A DNA stretch of 64,000 nucleotides from Saccharomyces mikatae IFO 1815 (lineage: Eukaryota; Ascomycota; Saccharomycetes; Saccharomycetales; Saccharomycetaceae), in NCBI RefSeq assembly GCF_947241705.1, contig NC_079270.1, positions 558,001-622,000 of the forward strand. Direction: 5' to 3'. The translations under genes were made by a program, and so were the position numbers. The notes beneath the pieces were generated by a model. That model saw only the letters and a list, made by a program, of their open reading frames with translations, was not told the DNA's origin and made no database searches. Shown piece after piece: positions 28,612-39,354 of the stretch. Within the stretch, counting starts at the first letter, position 1. Every line of letters begins with the position of its first letter.

Positions 28612-30492
28612 TTAATGTTTTCCCTTATAAATGTACTGATAGTCATAAACCTCATCAACAAGATTGCTACTCCTCTTCCACGAAGTTATTTCGTCCTTAA
28701 TATCATCCAAATTAAATAATCTGACATTAGGATGGATGCCTTCGATTCTTGCTACGTCAATACCAGCGGATCCACCATAGCATAACCACATCTCATTTAT
28801 TGATTGCAAGCAACAGTCATTATTGTGTTCATGTCCACAGCTGACGCCTTTTATATTCCAAAGATTTAGGATATCGAGGAAACTTTTGTAGTTCTTGCCA
28901 TCGATCGTCATTGAAACTTCTCCTTTGGACCTTGACGTATCTACGGTTAAAGTAGATCTTTCATTGTACTGTCCAATAATAGGAAATAAACCATGAGGCC
29001 TATATTCAGATAAGGGAAAATATTGAAACGCTAATCCGTAATCAATTTTCCCTATTAGATTACTATAATCTAGCAGGAAGTCATTGACAGGATTGAAAGA
29101 ATCGAAAACGAAGAACAAGGCTTCTGAAGGAGTCGTTTCATCTTTGGCGTTAATACCTCTTTTCAAAAGAGTATTCTTCAATAGCTTTTTTTTGAAGGAA
29201 ACTCTTATGGCAATGTGGCCCTCTTCTGATGCAACACTGTTAAATGTGTAGGGTAAATTCCTGATATAATCTTGAACTTGTGACGGTGTGGCAAGGTTTG
29301 ATTCATCAGAAACACCTAATGAAATTGCGTAAGGTATTTTATTAGATATCATTGGTTGAACAAGCTTCATGATGCAAGTCTGGTAATCAATGGTATTCTG
29401 TGAGTCTAACAAATCACCCGTGATCACAACTAAATCTGGGTTTTCTAATGCAAGGACACGATCGATAAAATTTACTGTTCTTATCTCATTAATTATTGAC
29501 ATACTGTTATCTGTACATTTAAAATGGAAATCAGTCATCTGGAGAATTTTAAACGATCTTTGTCCCCTGGAGAACTGAATATGGGGGGACGTAATCTTGT
29601 AGTTGCCATCTACTTGAAGTAGCTCCAGAATATTATTGTCTTTTTCAGGTGCTTTTAAAGGTCCTGTAAGTCTTTTGGAAGCTTTATGAAGATTATTTTT
29701 AGTTTTAAGCTTCCTTGTAATTGATATAGGCAAGGAAGGTATATTATTCCTATGAAATTCATGCATAACTTCTTTCCATGAAGGTCTTGATTCAATGAAC
29801 GATGATCCAAGGTATATTTCCAAACTAATTATAGGTGGATCACTATCATCATCGTTGAGAACATACTTACACCATATGCCGCTACCCTTGTATACCCACT
29901 CTTCACCAAAGACAGCTATGTCATCTGAATCAACTGATATGCCAAATAGTAGCTTCCACCATGATGAGGTTGGCTTTTCCCGCTGATATACGTGGTTGTG
30001 GAAAACAGAACTATCACTCGATTTAACCATTTTATTAATGTCTCTCAACACCTGTAAGGGTATCAATGCTGAATCTCTTGCTATGGCTAGTTCTTTTATT
30101 GAGTTTCTTGAATTGCTTTGAAAACCTTTAGGATGGACATACAAATAACTGTTGTAAAATGCCCCGGATTGAAGTGAATACAATGCTTCGATGGTAATGT
30201 TTTTTGAAACCCTACTCCACAGAACGTTGTTTTTGTCTTTGACTTTTGACGCTGTATTTGAGGGGTGCAACCTGGGAGCGTATAAAGAACCACATTGCCT
30301 ATACCAATGATAACACCGTAGGACTTGAATATCATCTATCATTCCTTCGTGATATTCAGCAGTATTGGGATTTATTAATGCATTTTTTGCATGTAATTTT
30401 AATGAATCTCTCGATAAATACAGTGAAATAATGCTTAAAATAAAAAGTACTCTCCGTAAAAAATTGAACTTTCTTCTATAATGTAATCTCAT
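28612..30492 (-). CDS. SIA1: Sia1, calcineurin-like metallophosphoesterase protein
   Basis: Sia1 is poorly understood. In S. cerevisiae it is linked to activation of the plasma-membrane ATPase Pma1 by glucose. It has 626 residues. One hydrophobic segment near the N-terminus (about 10-28, [17 protein letters not shown]) after a basic start suggests a signal anchor. The metallophosphatase fold occupies about 310-600, with MTDFHFK (DxH) and VITGDLLDS (GDxxD). SLGVSDESN stands where GNHE is usual, and CGHEHNNDC follows. The altered third motif also occurs in S. cerevisiae as I recall, so activity is uncertain. It is transcribed away from RUP1's end, with 628 bp upstream. Confidence 0.92.
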   Translation of the reverse strand: MRLHYRRKFNFLRRVLFILSIISLYLSRDSLKLHAKNALINPNTAEYHEGMIDDIQVLRCYHWYRQCGSLYAPRLHPSNTASKVKDKNNVLWSRVSKNITIEALYSLQSGAFYNSYLYVHPKGFQSNSRNSIKELAIARDSALIPLQVLRDINKMVKSSDSSVFHNHVYQREKPTSSWWKLLFGISVDSDDIAVFGEEWVYKGSGIWCKYVLNDDDSDPPIISLEIYLGSSFIESRPSWKEVMHEFHRNNIPSLPISITRKLKTKNNLHKASKRLTGPLKAPEKDNNILELLQVDGNYKITSPHIQFSRGQRSFKILQMTDFHFKCTDNSMSIINEIRTVNFIDRVLALENPDLVVITGDLLDSQNTIDYQTCIMKLVQPMISNKIPYAISLGVSDESNLATPSQVQDYIRNLPYTFNSVASEEGHIAIRVSFKKKLLKNTLLKRGINAKDETTPSEALFFVFDSFNPVNDFLLDYSNLIGKIDYGLAFQYFPLSEYRPHGLFPIIGQYNERSTLTVDTSRSKGEVSMTIDGKNYKSFLDILNLWNIKGVSCGHEHNNDCCLQSINEMWLCYGGSAGIDVARIEGIHPNVRLFNLDDIKDEITSWKRSSNLVDEVYDYQYIYKGKH

Positions 30493-31120
30493 GCAAATAT
30501 TTGGAGAGTAGCGTTGGTGAAAGTTAAGGAGTACGATATGAGTTAATTTGAAATGGAAGTAATATCGAAAGGAATGAAAAAAGGTAAACTGTCTGAATCT
30601 TTCTTAGCAATGAAATGAAAGCAACTTAAAGAGAGTTTCAAAGAAAGAAAGAAAGCCTCCAATGGATTGAAAAACTAAAAGTACTATCAGAGCCTGAAAA
30701 TTGAAAATAAGAAGTGATAAAAGTAAAATGAATTGAAGATAGAATAAAAACAGAAGGGGCTATTGTTAAAGCTGAAGTGAATTAGGGAACGGAAAGAGTA
30801 TAGGAAGAGCAACTTAGTGTTCTAGTGTTTGAGACAGAAGTATATCACGTTTAAGGATTGTCATTATTTTAAATAACAAATCTGAAATTGAAAACTTCCT
30901 TTTATCTATAATCTTTTTATTTTTGTTTCATCCTTAGTTTCTGATATATGGCCGTAAATAGAATACTTCGGATTGCGGGCGCAGTAGCCTTTGAGCGGAG
31001 TTTCTATAGTATTGAAAACGTAAACTAGTAGAATTAGACAATCTGGAAACAATTGAAAAAATGGAACGTTGACGAAAAGATGGATGATATTTATCAAGTA
31101 AAGAATATATATAAGTCTAT
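30493..31120. other. SIA1 promoter / RUP1 3' region
   Basis: 628 bp, strongly purine-rich on the plus strand from 30540 to 30840 (GAAAG repeats, AAAGAAAGAAAG at ~30640). No factor site is clear and no RNA gene is seen. Confidence 0.5.
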
Positions 31121-33139
31121 CTAATCATCAGAGTCAAGGTCATTGTTGTTATCATAATCGTTACTATTAGTAATATTGTCAGTGCTTTGCTCAGCGTTGT
31201 CGATACCATCGATAAATTGCGAATGTAAAGTTCTTAAAGAACTCTGATCATCCTTAGCAAATTTCGAACAACCGTTATTGCTGTCCAAGGCTTTCTCGAC
31301 TACTTCTTCGGTGGGAATTTTACCCTCCTCGCAGTATATAAACATCAGCGGCATTTCACTTGCGTACTTCGTGCCATGTCTAATGGCTTCTTGAACAACG
31401 GAAGCAGAGGAACATTTGTTTACCTTGAATTCTGTTCCTAATGTATTACTTTGTATCCAGGACCACACTCCGTTCCTGTTTCTGATGAAGTATGAATATG
31501 GGGATATTGCTGCCATGGTGAGAACGTAAGGATTTTCGATCAACCCCAGTTGTTTTGCAGTGTTAATTATATGAGTCTCTGGATGCGAAAGGTTCCATTC
31601 TCCATGCAACTTGGAAGCCAAATCCTTATATTCCTCCATTTTAGCGGATCTCATAGAATTTAATGTGTCTTTCAATGACGCAATTTGGCTTGCAGCTTCG
31701 TTATTAGCATCATCGGGGCTTTCTTGAAGATAAGCTAGCGTCGACTCCAAGATGGTGAATGTATTTTTGCCTTGGTAACTTTTCAAAGCGCTAATCTCTT
31801 CGAGCAGATATCTGGACCTGACGCGAGCTTGCTTTCTCTTAGAAATAATATGTCTAATTAGTTGATCTTTACAACGCTTAGTGTAAAGTTGAGGGTAGAA
31901 CTCAAGTGGCATATCTACACCATTTGGGAGAGTCACTGATTCCGTGTTAGTTTCCAGTTCATTGAACAGTATTGTCAATACAGGGGCCACCTCCTTCAAT
32001 GTATTCTCCGGTTCCACATATCTCTCTTCTTCTTGCCCAGTCCCACCTCTACGAATTACTTCTTCCTCTTCTTCCTCTTCTTCAGGGTACAATAAAACGT
32101 TAAACATTTTGTATAAGTTGGAATCGTACTCCTCAGGGAGGAAATGGAAAAGAGACAAGAAAGTCTCCATCGGAGGCTCATTTTTGTTCGGCGTGTGAAG
32201 GGCAGAAGATATAAACAGATTTCTTGTCTCTTGGTCTCTAATTCCTGGACACATTTCTAGATCCACGGCTAATGACTTGATGAATGCGGGGAGCACTTCG
32301 TAGAGGTGCTCAGAATTGGCCAACTTGGACTTTAATTGCGGTTCTAACGACAACGTAAACAGCTTGGCCGAGACAAATGCTCTTTCACACATCCGTGTAT
32401 TAACCACTGAGATAAGTTTCTGCAACTGCCACAGCAGGTGTGGTTGTAACTCATCACTTGGACCACTGGCTAGCACAATATCTGATGTGGTAGAACCATC
32501 ATCCGCCTCGCGGTAGGCAATGCGGTACTTAGGCTCCGTGAATGATGTGCCCTTGAACCAGTCCGGCCTAAAGTTCAAGTCCTGGAAGTCCGGTTTCAAA
32601 AAGACGTGTGGGAAATAAACCGACACAAGCAGTGCAAACAGCCCAAAATAACTCTCGATTAACGAATTTAAAGGTAACGGCAATACAACTGTGGGGTCGT
32701 CCATGGTTGACTTGAACTCGTTGTGTTGTACTATATTATAAGAAGGAGGAGGTATAGATGTCTCCGATACAGAGTAATGGTCGTACTCCTGAGCAGCACG
32801 TCTGTACTCATTCGTGCTATTAGAACCGCTACGGTCATCTGTTATATCTTCATCATCATCATAGTCAACATCGACACCACCAACATCTGGCATATCAACG
32901 TCCTGTTCCCCGTTATTCGGAACATCATAAGAATTGCCAGCCATTATTCTGTTCTCAGAAATCCTAGGCAGCTCGACGTTATTCTCAGTACTCATACTAC
33001 CTTGATCTGGCAGCTCATTCGAAAAGATGAAGTTAACTGCAGCCTCTAAGTTTCCACCAGTTCTCTGGAGGGCCTCCACAGCCACTTCGTGTGGAATACC
33101 CATTTCTAGAAGTGATTTTACAGCCTGATTATCCATCAT
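31121..33139 (-). CDS. RUP1: Rup1, UBA-domain protein linking Ubp2 to Rsp5
   Basis: Rup1 is an adaptor that promotes Ubp2-Rsp5 association. It has 672 residues. A UBA domain is at the very N-terminus (about 4-40, VKSLLEMGIPHEVAVEALQRTGGNLEAAVNFIF). An acidic stretch with VDVDYDDDEDITDD follows. A PPPSY motif (TSIPPPSYNIV, about residues 128-137) fits the PPxY ligand of the Rsp5 WW domains. An acidic Glu run (YPEEEEEEEEV) lies near 355, and the C-terminus is Asn/Asp-rich. Two ATGs are adjacent at the start (MMDN). It diverges from SFL1. Confidence 0.95.
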   Translation of the reverse strand: MMDNQAVKSLLEMGIPHEVAVEALQRTGGNLEAAVNFIFSNELPDQGSMSTENNVELPRISENRIMAGNSYDVPNNGEQDVDMPDVGGVDVDYDDDEDITDDRSGSNSTNEYRRAAQEYDHYSVSETSIPPPSYNIVQHNEFKSTMDDPTVVLPLPLNSLIESYFGLFALLVSVYFPHVFLKPDFQDLNFRPDWFKGTSFTEPKYRIAYREADDGSTTSDIVLASGPSDELQPHLLWQLQKLISVVNTRMCERAFVSAKLFTLSLEPQLKSKLANSEHLYEVLPAFIKSLAVDLEMCPGIRDQETRNLFISSALHTPNKNEPPMETFLSLFHFLPEEYDSNLYKMFNVLLYPEEEEEEEEVIRRGGTGQEEERYVEPENTLKEVAPVLTILFNELETNTESVTLPNGVDMPLEFYPQLYTKRCKDQLIRHIISKRKQARVRSRYLLEEISALKSYQGKNTFTILESTLAYLQESPDDANNEAASQIASLKDTLNSMRSAKMEEYKDLASKLHGEWNLSHPETHIINTAKQLGLIENPYVLTMAAISPYSYFIRNRNGVWSWIQSNTLGTEFKVNKCSSASVVQEAIRHGTKYASEMPLMFIYCEEGKIPTEEVVEKALDSNNGCSKFAKDDQSSLRTLHSQFIDGIDNAEQSTDNITNSNDYDNNNDLDSDD

Positions 33140-33796
33140 TTAAACTTTACCTAGCAAAAAACAATTTCTATAAATTTCTATACAGGTAAAAGCTGTTCCT
33201 TTTTCAGCTTCTCCTTTCTCTCTTCTTTTCTTCTGTTCATCTTTGACACGCCCTTGAAAGTTTGTAGTAATACCTTTCAATAATACTACCATTTACTTGC
33301 GGCCAGCTCGTTCAGAGATCACCCGCCCGGCGTAGGTGCCTTGGCAGCGCATTCATCGCTGCATCTCCGGCGGAAAAACAGATGTTCAGTACATGAGAAG
33401 ACGTTTTTATTCGACATAAACTTTTTCAGCTAGCAAGAAGAACGTCTTTTTAAACACTTACACAAGAGTGCACACTTAGGGTTGTTATAAGTGACACAAC
33501 GCACAGTGAAATAATAAAGTTTAGTTAAGTCACACATTTATAAAGGATTCAAACCGGTGAGGTGAAAAATTTCAGAGACAGCTTGGCAAGAAAAGCAGGG
33601 AAAAAGATTGAAAGTGAACCTTCATCGCTAGAGTGACGGGTTCAAAAAAAAAAAATTCACACATATACACACACACAGGGACATACAAAGAAACATTGTG
33701 CTTTATATATAAGAAAAAAATTGTATTGTGCACTAATCGATACATCCAGAGGGTCCTAAGACAGCATACAGGAATTATATATACAAGAAAAAAGAC
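33140..33796. other. RUP1/SFL1 divergent promoter
   Basis: 657 bp. A GC-rich core at 33299-33375 includes ATCACCCGCCCGGCG and a hairpin GCAGCG/CGCTGC (33344-33362). The SFL1-proximal half has CACACA repeats (33659-33677) and a TTATATATAAG element near 33703. The leader before SFL1 has no upstream ATG in its last ~100 bp. Confidence 0.55.
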
Positions 33797-36085
33797 ATGA
33801 GTGAAGAGGGAACAGTTTCAACGCCAGTTCCATCCTCTACACCAGCTCCTGGAGGAGCTGGTGTTGGTACTGGCGGAGCAGCAGTTGAAATAGCCAATCC
33901 CGCCGCTGAGGGTAGCGATGTTTCCGAAGATGTTAAGAAACATGGGTCGAAAATGCTGGTAGGGCCCAGACCGCCTCAAAATGCGATATTCATCCATAAA
34001 CTTTACCAGATTTTGGAAGACGACTCGCTGCATGACTTAATATGGTGGTCACCCTCGGGATTGTCTTTCATGATCAAACCAGTGGAACGGTTCAGTAAGG
34101 CTTTGGCTACATATTTCAAGCACACTAATATTACAAGTTTTGTAAGACAGTTGAACATCTATGGCTTTCATAAGGTTTCGCACGATCATAGCAGCAACGA
34201 CACTAATGGCGGCGACGAGGCCAATACTAATGATGATAGCAGTGGCAATAAGAACACTAGTGGCGACGAAAACAACGGCGTTAGTGTACAAGAAAAGGAA
34301 AGGAGTAACCCCACCAAAATTTGGGAATTCAAGCACAGTTCTGGAATTTTCAAGAAAGGTGACATTGAAGGGCTTAAACATATCAAGAGAAGAGCTTCCT
34401 CGCGCAACAGCTCCTCCATCAACAGTAGGAAAAATTCTAGCAATCAAAACTATGACACAGATTCCGGTGTAAGAGCAAGGCCTTCTTCTGTTCAAGACCC
34501 GTCTACCAGTTCCAGTGCCTTTGGTAATTTCGTTCCGCAAATTCCGAGCGCCAATAACACTATCCCCGAGTGCTTCAACAACTCTCATGTAACTTACGAA
34601 AACTTGAGCCATGGTGCGCTGGAGTACAATAACCCGGACATGCAAGAACAAAGCAAGCCACCAAGCTTTCAAGATGAAGCACTCAAACATTTAAAGGACA
34701 TAAATGTCGATATGGTTAAGATTATAGAGTCCATGCAGCATTTCATATCTTTGCAACACAGTTTCTGTTCACAAAGTTTCACCTTCAAGAATGTGAGCAA
34801 GAAAAAATCGGAAAATATCGTGAAGGAACACCAAAAGCAGCTTAAAGCGTTCGAAAACGATATGCTTACGTTCAAACAACACGTTATGTCAAGAGCGCAT
34901 CGTACAATAGATTCTCTCTATGCTATCAATTCCAACGCTATTGCTACCGCCCCTGCACCCGCGCCTGCATCCATATCTGCGTATGCACCCAAATCTCAGT
35001 ACGATGTGATGGTTCCTCCAGGCAACCAGTATGTGCCACAGAAATCTTCCTCGAGCACGAACATTCCTTCGAGGTTCAATACGTCTTCAGTACCACCTTC
35101 GCAACTTTTCGTGCAGTACCAATCTCAGCCGCAGGCGCAACCACAACAATATATGACTTATGCGAAGCAACCAACACACATGCCAAACTTTGTCCACCAG
35201 CCAATACCCATCCAACAATTACCTCCACAATACGCAGATACTTTCAGTACCCCACAAATGATGCACAATCCCTTTGCGTCAAAGAATACCAACAAACCAG
35301 GCAACACTAGGAGAACCAATAGTGTTCTCATGGATCCATTAACTCCCGCAGCTAGTGTTGGGGTCCAAGCTCCATTGAACTATCCTATCATGAATATAAA
35401 CCCACCTGGTCGTGACTACAATAAGTCTGTTCCTCAAAACATGGCTCCGAGTCCAATTTACCCCATCAATGAACCAACAACGAGACTATACTCACAACCA
35501 AAAATGAGAAGTCTCGGGTCCACAAGCTCATTGCCCAATGATAGAAAAAACAGTCCTTTGAAATTGACGCCAAGGCCATCTTTGAATGAAGATAGTTTAT
35601 ATCCTAAACCTAGAAACTCCCTCAAATCCAGTACTTCTGGTACGTCCTTATCCTCCTCTCTTACCTTAGTTGCCAACAACCCAGCTCCAATTCGCTACTC
35701 TCAACAGGGACTACTTCGCTCGCTAAGCAAGGCTGCTAATTGCGCCCCAGATCCAACAACTCCATTAGATTCATCTGTTTTGACAGGTCCTATTCCAAAA
35801 AACATGGACAATCTTCCTGCTGTTTCTTCAAACTTAATAAACTCTCCCATGAACGTCGATCACGGATCAAGTATATCACATGCAGAATCTATATCTTCTA
35901 TAGAAGTACCGCAACCGTCTTTCTCCGCTACGGTTGCCGCTAAGGAAACTGATGAGGCTGACAATAGTAAAAGAAATGGGAGTGCTGTTTATTCATTACT
36001 TAATCGAGAGGATAACGGCGCGTCTAGTACTGATTTTAAAACTGAAGAAAAAGCTACTCCAGTGCTAAAAAAGGTCAAGATGTAA
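33797..36085 (+). CDS. SFL1: Sfl1, HSF-type transcriptional repressor
   Basis: Sfl1 represses flocculation genes (FLO11 and others) with Ssn6-Tup1 and is inhibited by the PKA subunit Tpk2. It has 762 residues. The HSF-like DNA-binding domain begins at about residue 58 (FIHKLYQILEDDSLHDLIWWSPSGLSFMI, then FVRQLNIYGFHKV). It is split by a ~45-residue Asn/Ser/Gly/Asp-rich insertion (about 131-175) before its last part, TKIWEFKHSSGIFKKGDIEGLKHIKRR. A predicted coiled-coil region lies at about 300-360, followed by a long Pro/Gln/Ser-rich tail. It has the same architecture and length class as S. cerevisiae (about 766). Confidence 0.95.
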   Translation: MSEEGTVSTPVPSSTPAPGGAGVGTGGAAVEIANPAAEGSDVSEDVKKHGSKMLVGPRPPQNAIFIHKLYQILEDDSLHDLIWWSPSGLSFMIKPVERFSKALATYFKHTNITSFVRQLNIYGFHKVSHDHSSNDTNGGDEANTNDDSSGNKNTSGDENNGVSVQEKERSNPTKIWEFKHSSGIFKKGDIEGLKHIKRRASSRNSSSINSRKNSSNQNYDTDSGVRARPSSVQDPSTSSSAFGNFVPQIPSANNTIPECFNNSHVTYENLSHGALEYNNPDMQEQSKPPSFQDEALKHLKDINVDMVKIIESMQHFISLQHSFCSQSFTFKNVSKKKSENIVKEHQKQLKAFENDMLTFKQHVMSRAHRTIDSLYAINSNAIATAPAPAPASISAYAPKSQYDVMVPPGNQYVPQKSSSSTNIPSRFNTSSVPPSQLFVQYQSQPQAQPQQYMTYAKQPTHMPNFVHQPIPIQQLPPQYADTFSTPQMMHNPFASKNTNKPGNTRRTNSVLMDPLTPAASVGVQAPLNYPIMNINPPGRDYNKSVPQNMAPSPIYPINEPTTRLYSQPKMRSLGSTSSLPNDRKNSPLKLTPRPSLNEDSLYPKPRNSLKSSTSGTSLSSSLTLVANNPAPIRYSQQGLLRSLSKAANCAPDPTTPLDSSVLTGPIPKNMDNLPAVSSNLINSPMNVDHGSSISHAESISSIEVPQPSFSATVAAKETDEADNSKRNGSAVYSLLNREDNGASSTDFKTEEKATPVLKKVKM

Positions 36086-36732
36086 TTTTGACTAGCCTTT
36101 GTATCTTTCAAGTCTCAACACTTAACGTATGTTAACTTACTACCATTGTTTCATTTCATTTTAGGTACCCTGAAGGAGTACTTATCACTATTTATTCTAT
36201 TCACTTCTTTTTTCTTCTGCAAATCCTCGTCATTATAACTCTATTTTTGCCAACTCTGGTAGTTGTTTTATTAAGTTTGCCCCCATTAACATTGTATTTT
36301 CCATTTTCACTTTCCCCCTTCCTTTTCCCCTTCCGCCTTTCAATTCGTATCATAATACCGCCTGTTCTTTCCAATGCGTCACGTAGAATAGGTATTAAGT
36401 ATTGTTTCGTAAACAGAATAATGCACCTTTCGATAAACTTCCTGTACAATAATTCTATAAATATATATATACCACACACATGTATATGTATATATTTGCT
36501 ATTAAACAATCATTATAAAACGATACCTCGTCCTTTATCAATGCGTTTGAAGAATACGCCAATTTCATTACTATTTGGCTGTGCTTAATTTTATCATAGC
36601 TAAGCATACAGGAGGTTTTTCACTGCTTCCCTCTATAAAGATCTTTACCAAGTACACCGCTGTGAAAATCAGTATTTTTGGTTCATTGATAATACAAATT
36701 TAATGAAAAAAAACCTTCTCCAAATTCTTGCT
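36086..36732. other. Convergent SFL1/ARP8 3' region
   Basis: 647 bp between converging stops. A pyrimidine tract (36298-36340) and TATATA/CACACATGTATATG runs (36460-36495) are typical terminator sequence. Frames of ~100 codons on both strands start only with TTG and are low-complexity, so they are not called. Confidence 0.55.
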
Positions 36733-39354
36733 TTAATACGTGAAAATACATTTATATTGTAAGATTCTGCTCCCATGAACATCCCAATCGTTATTGGTAA
36801 TAAACAGTTCTTCAACAAGTTTGATTTGAGCTAAAACGCTAGCACCCTTCCATATTATTAAAGCAGGATTCATATCACGTGGGGGCGGAATTATACTTAT
36901 TGGGAAAACGTGTTCGTTACCATTTTGGTTCTCAATATTCTGATGCTGCTCATCCAGCTCTTCTACAACCTTTTCCTTAATTTGCCTTTGCAAAACCAGT
37001 TTGTTCTCTTCTTCCGTCTTGTCAGGGGCATTAACAAAATGGCTTTCTAAATCCTTGATTTCCTTAGTTAATTTTTTGTAGAATTGTGGGAAAGAAGCCG
37101 AGCTTAACAAAGAGGGCCTCCAGATATTAATTCTATCCGTTAAAATAAAATCTAAAGCTGGTATCTTAGAACTACCACCTACAATGAGGATGTTTGAATA
37201 AAACGAATTCATTCTTGTCACGTCTGCAGTTATGGATGCATTTGCTATACTTTGGATGATAGCCTTTTCTAAGGGTGCAAAGTTCTCCTTTGAGATATTA
37301 CCATAATTTTCAGGTTTATCTTGAAGTTGATCGATCATGTTATGAGCCTGTAGTATTTTTTTCAAGATCTCGAGATCATCATCCAGATTACAATACAGAT
37401 TTCCTTCTTTACTTTCAAACTGTGACAAAGAGTTCCAATCATTCAATTCATTTGTAAAGAGATCACGTGATTCAGGTAGTTGAAATTCTAGGCTTGAATT
37501 TTTGTCAGAGGAAGTTCGTATTAACTTAAAAATTTGTGGGAAAAATAGAGCCAATGGTGCTAGCATAACCTCATCGAACAATTTAAATTCGTATTTTTCA
37601 GTAGGTTGATTGGGCGAACGGTTAATGAAGTTGTATAGCTGAACGGCTACATCGGCATCTTGAAAAGTAGTGAAGTTTTTTTTCAACTGTTCAGCCAAAA
37701 GCCAGCCATGTTCAGAATTGATCTTCCAATCTTGTAAAGGAAAGTCACTTTGTAATAAAAATAAGCCAAATAGTCTCGTAATGTCATCTCCGCCGTAATC
37801 TAGAGTGATGGCACTGTGTTCCAAAACTGTTCCCTCATCAACACAAGCAATCCTGGTCTCAGAAGCACCTATATTCACTACGCATGTGGAAGTACTGATC
37901 CCAGCACCATAGCAGGTTGCTAATGATTCTTGAATAATAGCGACTGCTTGAAACTGCAACTCAGTGAGAAGAACTCTTATGAAAGTCTCTATATGACTTT
38001 TTTTGAATATATCTGGTATCACCAAAACAACTTTGTACTGATTGAATTTGGCAGGCTTGACGTTTAAAGTCTCTGACTTGAGAGCATATTCCAAAAGTTT
38101 AGTGACATCCGAGATTAACTCCGCCAATGATTTATAATATGGTGAGTTGATGTTAAAAGAGCCTCCTTTAAAGGGTTTTCTAATGATGAATTTTTCGTCG
38201 ACGCATCTCAATGCATCTGAACCATAGTATAGTTTCGAGTCATCAAAGATCCATTTTATGGGAGATGGATCATTTTTTTCTGAAATGATCTCAGGTTTGG
38301 AGTTTTCATTAAAAGAAATTACTTGTTCATGAGCATTCCCTGGCACTTTTCTTTTGTAATACCTCATACGTTCTCTGAAATTCTTTTCCATATCTGACTT
38401 TATGCTGTGAAACTTTTCCGATTGCTCTCTTTGCAATGAAAAAATCTCATCATTCTCACTGCTTTCAAGATTCAACCATTTTTTGGGTACTGCTACACAA
38501 TTTGGAACTAGTACAGGATGTTCATCTTTGGGAAATCCAATCTTCACAGAATTAGAGCCTGGGTGTATCACAATGGTGGCAGTTGAATCGTTTAAGTCTA
38601 TTTCTTCATTAAGTGATGCTGTATTAGCTTCTGAGTGAGGCAAGTTTTTCAAATCTATAACATCTGGTGTATTGGTACTCGATACTTGAGTAGTATTATT
38701 ATTTCTCAAGAATTTTCTATCTCTAAGGGCAAATATTTGATCGTCTTTTTTCAGATAATCTGATGAATAGTTTTTCTGGTTAATTAACATTAAAGGTTGA
38801 AACAAACCAGTGGCAGGTAAAGTGGTTGCCTCCACTTTTTCAATTCCAATTTTCTTCAACGTCTTGGCAAATTCTTCAGCAGCCTTAATACGGCCGAGTC
38901 TTCTTTTCTCTAAAAGATGTAGAGGGACTTTCTTTCCAGGAGGTGCTTTTGCAGGATCTAACTTTGGATATTTCTTATACCGTTTACTAGTTTGAGCAGT
39001 AGGTTGTGCCCTCTTATCCCTAGAATCTTCCAATTCATTTTCATTTTCGTCATCATTGTCCTCTTCTTCTTCATCTTCCTCTTCTTCTTCTCCCTCTTCA
39101 TCCTCTTCTTCTTCTTCTTCTGCGACGTCTCTTGGGTCAGCAGAAAGACCTGTAACACTTCTGGGAGTCTCCGATCCAATTTCATTATTGACACTATCGT
39201 CTGAATCATTATCTTCAACTTCTTGATCAGCCTGACTGCTCAATGGTACGTTGTTTTCTTCTTCTTCCATTTCATCTCCATCGTCATCATCATCTAACGG
39301 AATATCAATTGGTTCCTCATAAACGATACTAGACTCAGCTTCTTCTTGCGACAT
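36733..39354 (-). CDS. ARP8: Arp8, actin-related subunit of the INO80 remodeller
   Basis: Arp8 is a nuclear actin-related protein that, with Arp4 and actin, forms the DNA-sensing module of INO80. It has 873 residues from MSQEEAESS. The frame stays open 15 codons further up (MIKSIIST), but S. cerevisiae starts at MSQEE, so I use 39354. The N-terminal ~150 residues are intensely acidic (Glu/Asp runs at about 80-110) and probably disordered. The actin fold then runs from about 245 to the end, with family insertions: TATIVIHPGSNSVKIGFP, NIGASETRIACVDEG, LDYGGDDITRLF, ILIVGGSSKIPALDF and IWKGASVLA. The acidic codon repeats (39040-39130) will vary in length. Confidence 0.95.
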   Translation of the reverse strand: MSQEEAESSIVYEEPIDIPLDDDDDGDEMEEEENNVPLSSQADQEVEDNDSDDSVNNEIGSETPRSVTGLSADPRDVAEEEEEEDEEGEEEEEDEEEEDNDDENENELEDSRDKRAQPTAQTSKRYKKYPKLDPAKAPPGKKVPLHLLEKRRLGRIKAAEEFAKTLKKIGIEKVEATTLPATGLFQPLMLINQKNYSSDYLKKDDQIFALRDRKFLRNNNTTQVSSTNTPDVIDLKNLPHSEANTASLNEEIDLNDSTATIVIHPGSNSVKIGFPKDEHPVLVPNCVAVPKKWLNLESSENDEIFSLQREQSEKFHSIKSDMEKNFRERMRYYKRKVPGNAHEQVISFNENSKPEIISEKNDPSPIKWIFDDSKLYYGSDALRCVDEKFIIRKPFKGGSFNINSPYYKSLAELISDVTKLLEYALKSETLNVKPAKFNQYKVVLVIPDIFKKSHIETFIRVLLTELQFQAVAIIQESLATCYGAGISTSTCVVNIGASETRIACVDEGTVLEHSAITLDYGGDDITRLFGLFLLQSDFPLQDWKINSEHGWLLAEQLKKNFTTFQDADVAVQLYNFINRSPNQPTEKYEFKLFDEVMLAPLALFFPQIFKLIRTSSDKNSSLEFQLPESRDLFTNELNDWNSLSQFESKEGNLYCNLDDDLEILKKILQAHNMIDQLQDKPENYGNISKENFAPLEKAIIQSIANASITADVTRMNSFYSNILIVGGSSKIPALDFILTDRINIWRPSLLSSASFPQFYKKLTKEIKDLESHFVNAPDKTEEENKLVLQRQIKEKVVEELDEQHQNIENQNGNEHVFPISIIPPPRDMNPALIIWKGASVLAQIKLVEELFITNNDWDVHGSRILQYKCIFTY

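Noticed and set aside
34049-34690. 213-codon antisense frame in SFL1 (region of dubious YOR139C)
   Set aside because: Entirely inside the HSF-domain coding region on the other strand. Low-complexity composition mirrors the Asn/Ser-rich insertion.
36247-36588. 113-codon hydrophobic frame between SFL1 and ARP8
   Set aside because: Begins only with TTG in pyrimidine-rich terminator sequence. The hydrophobicity comes from T-rich codons.
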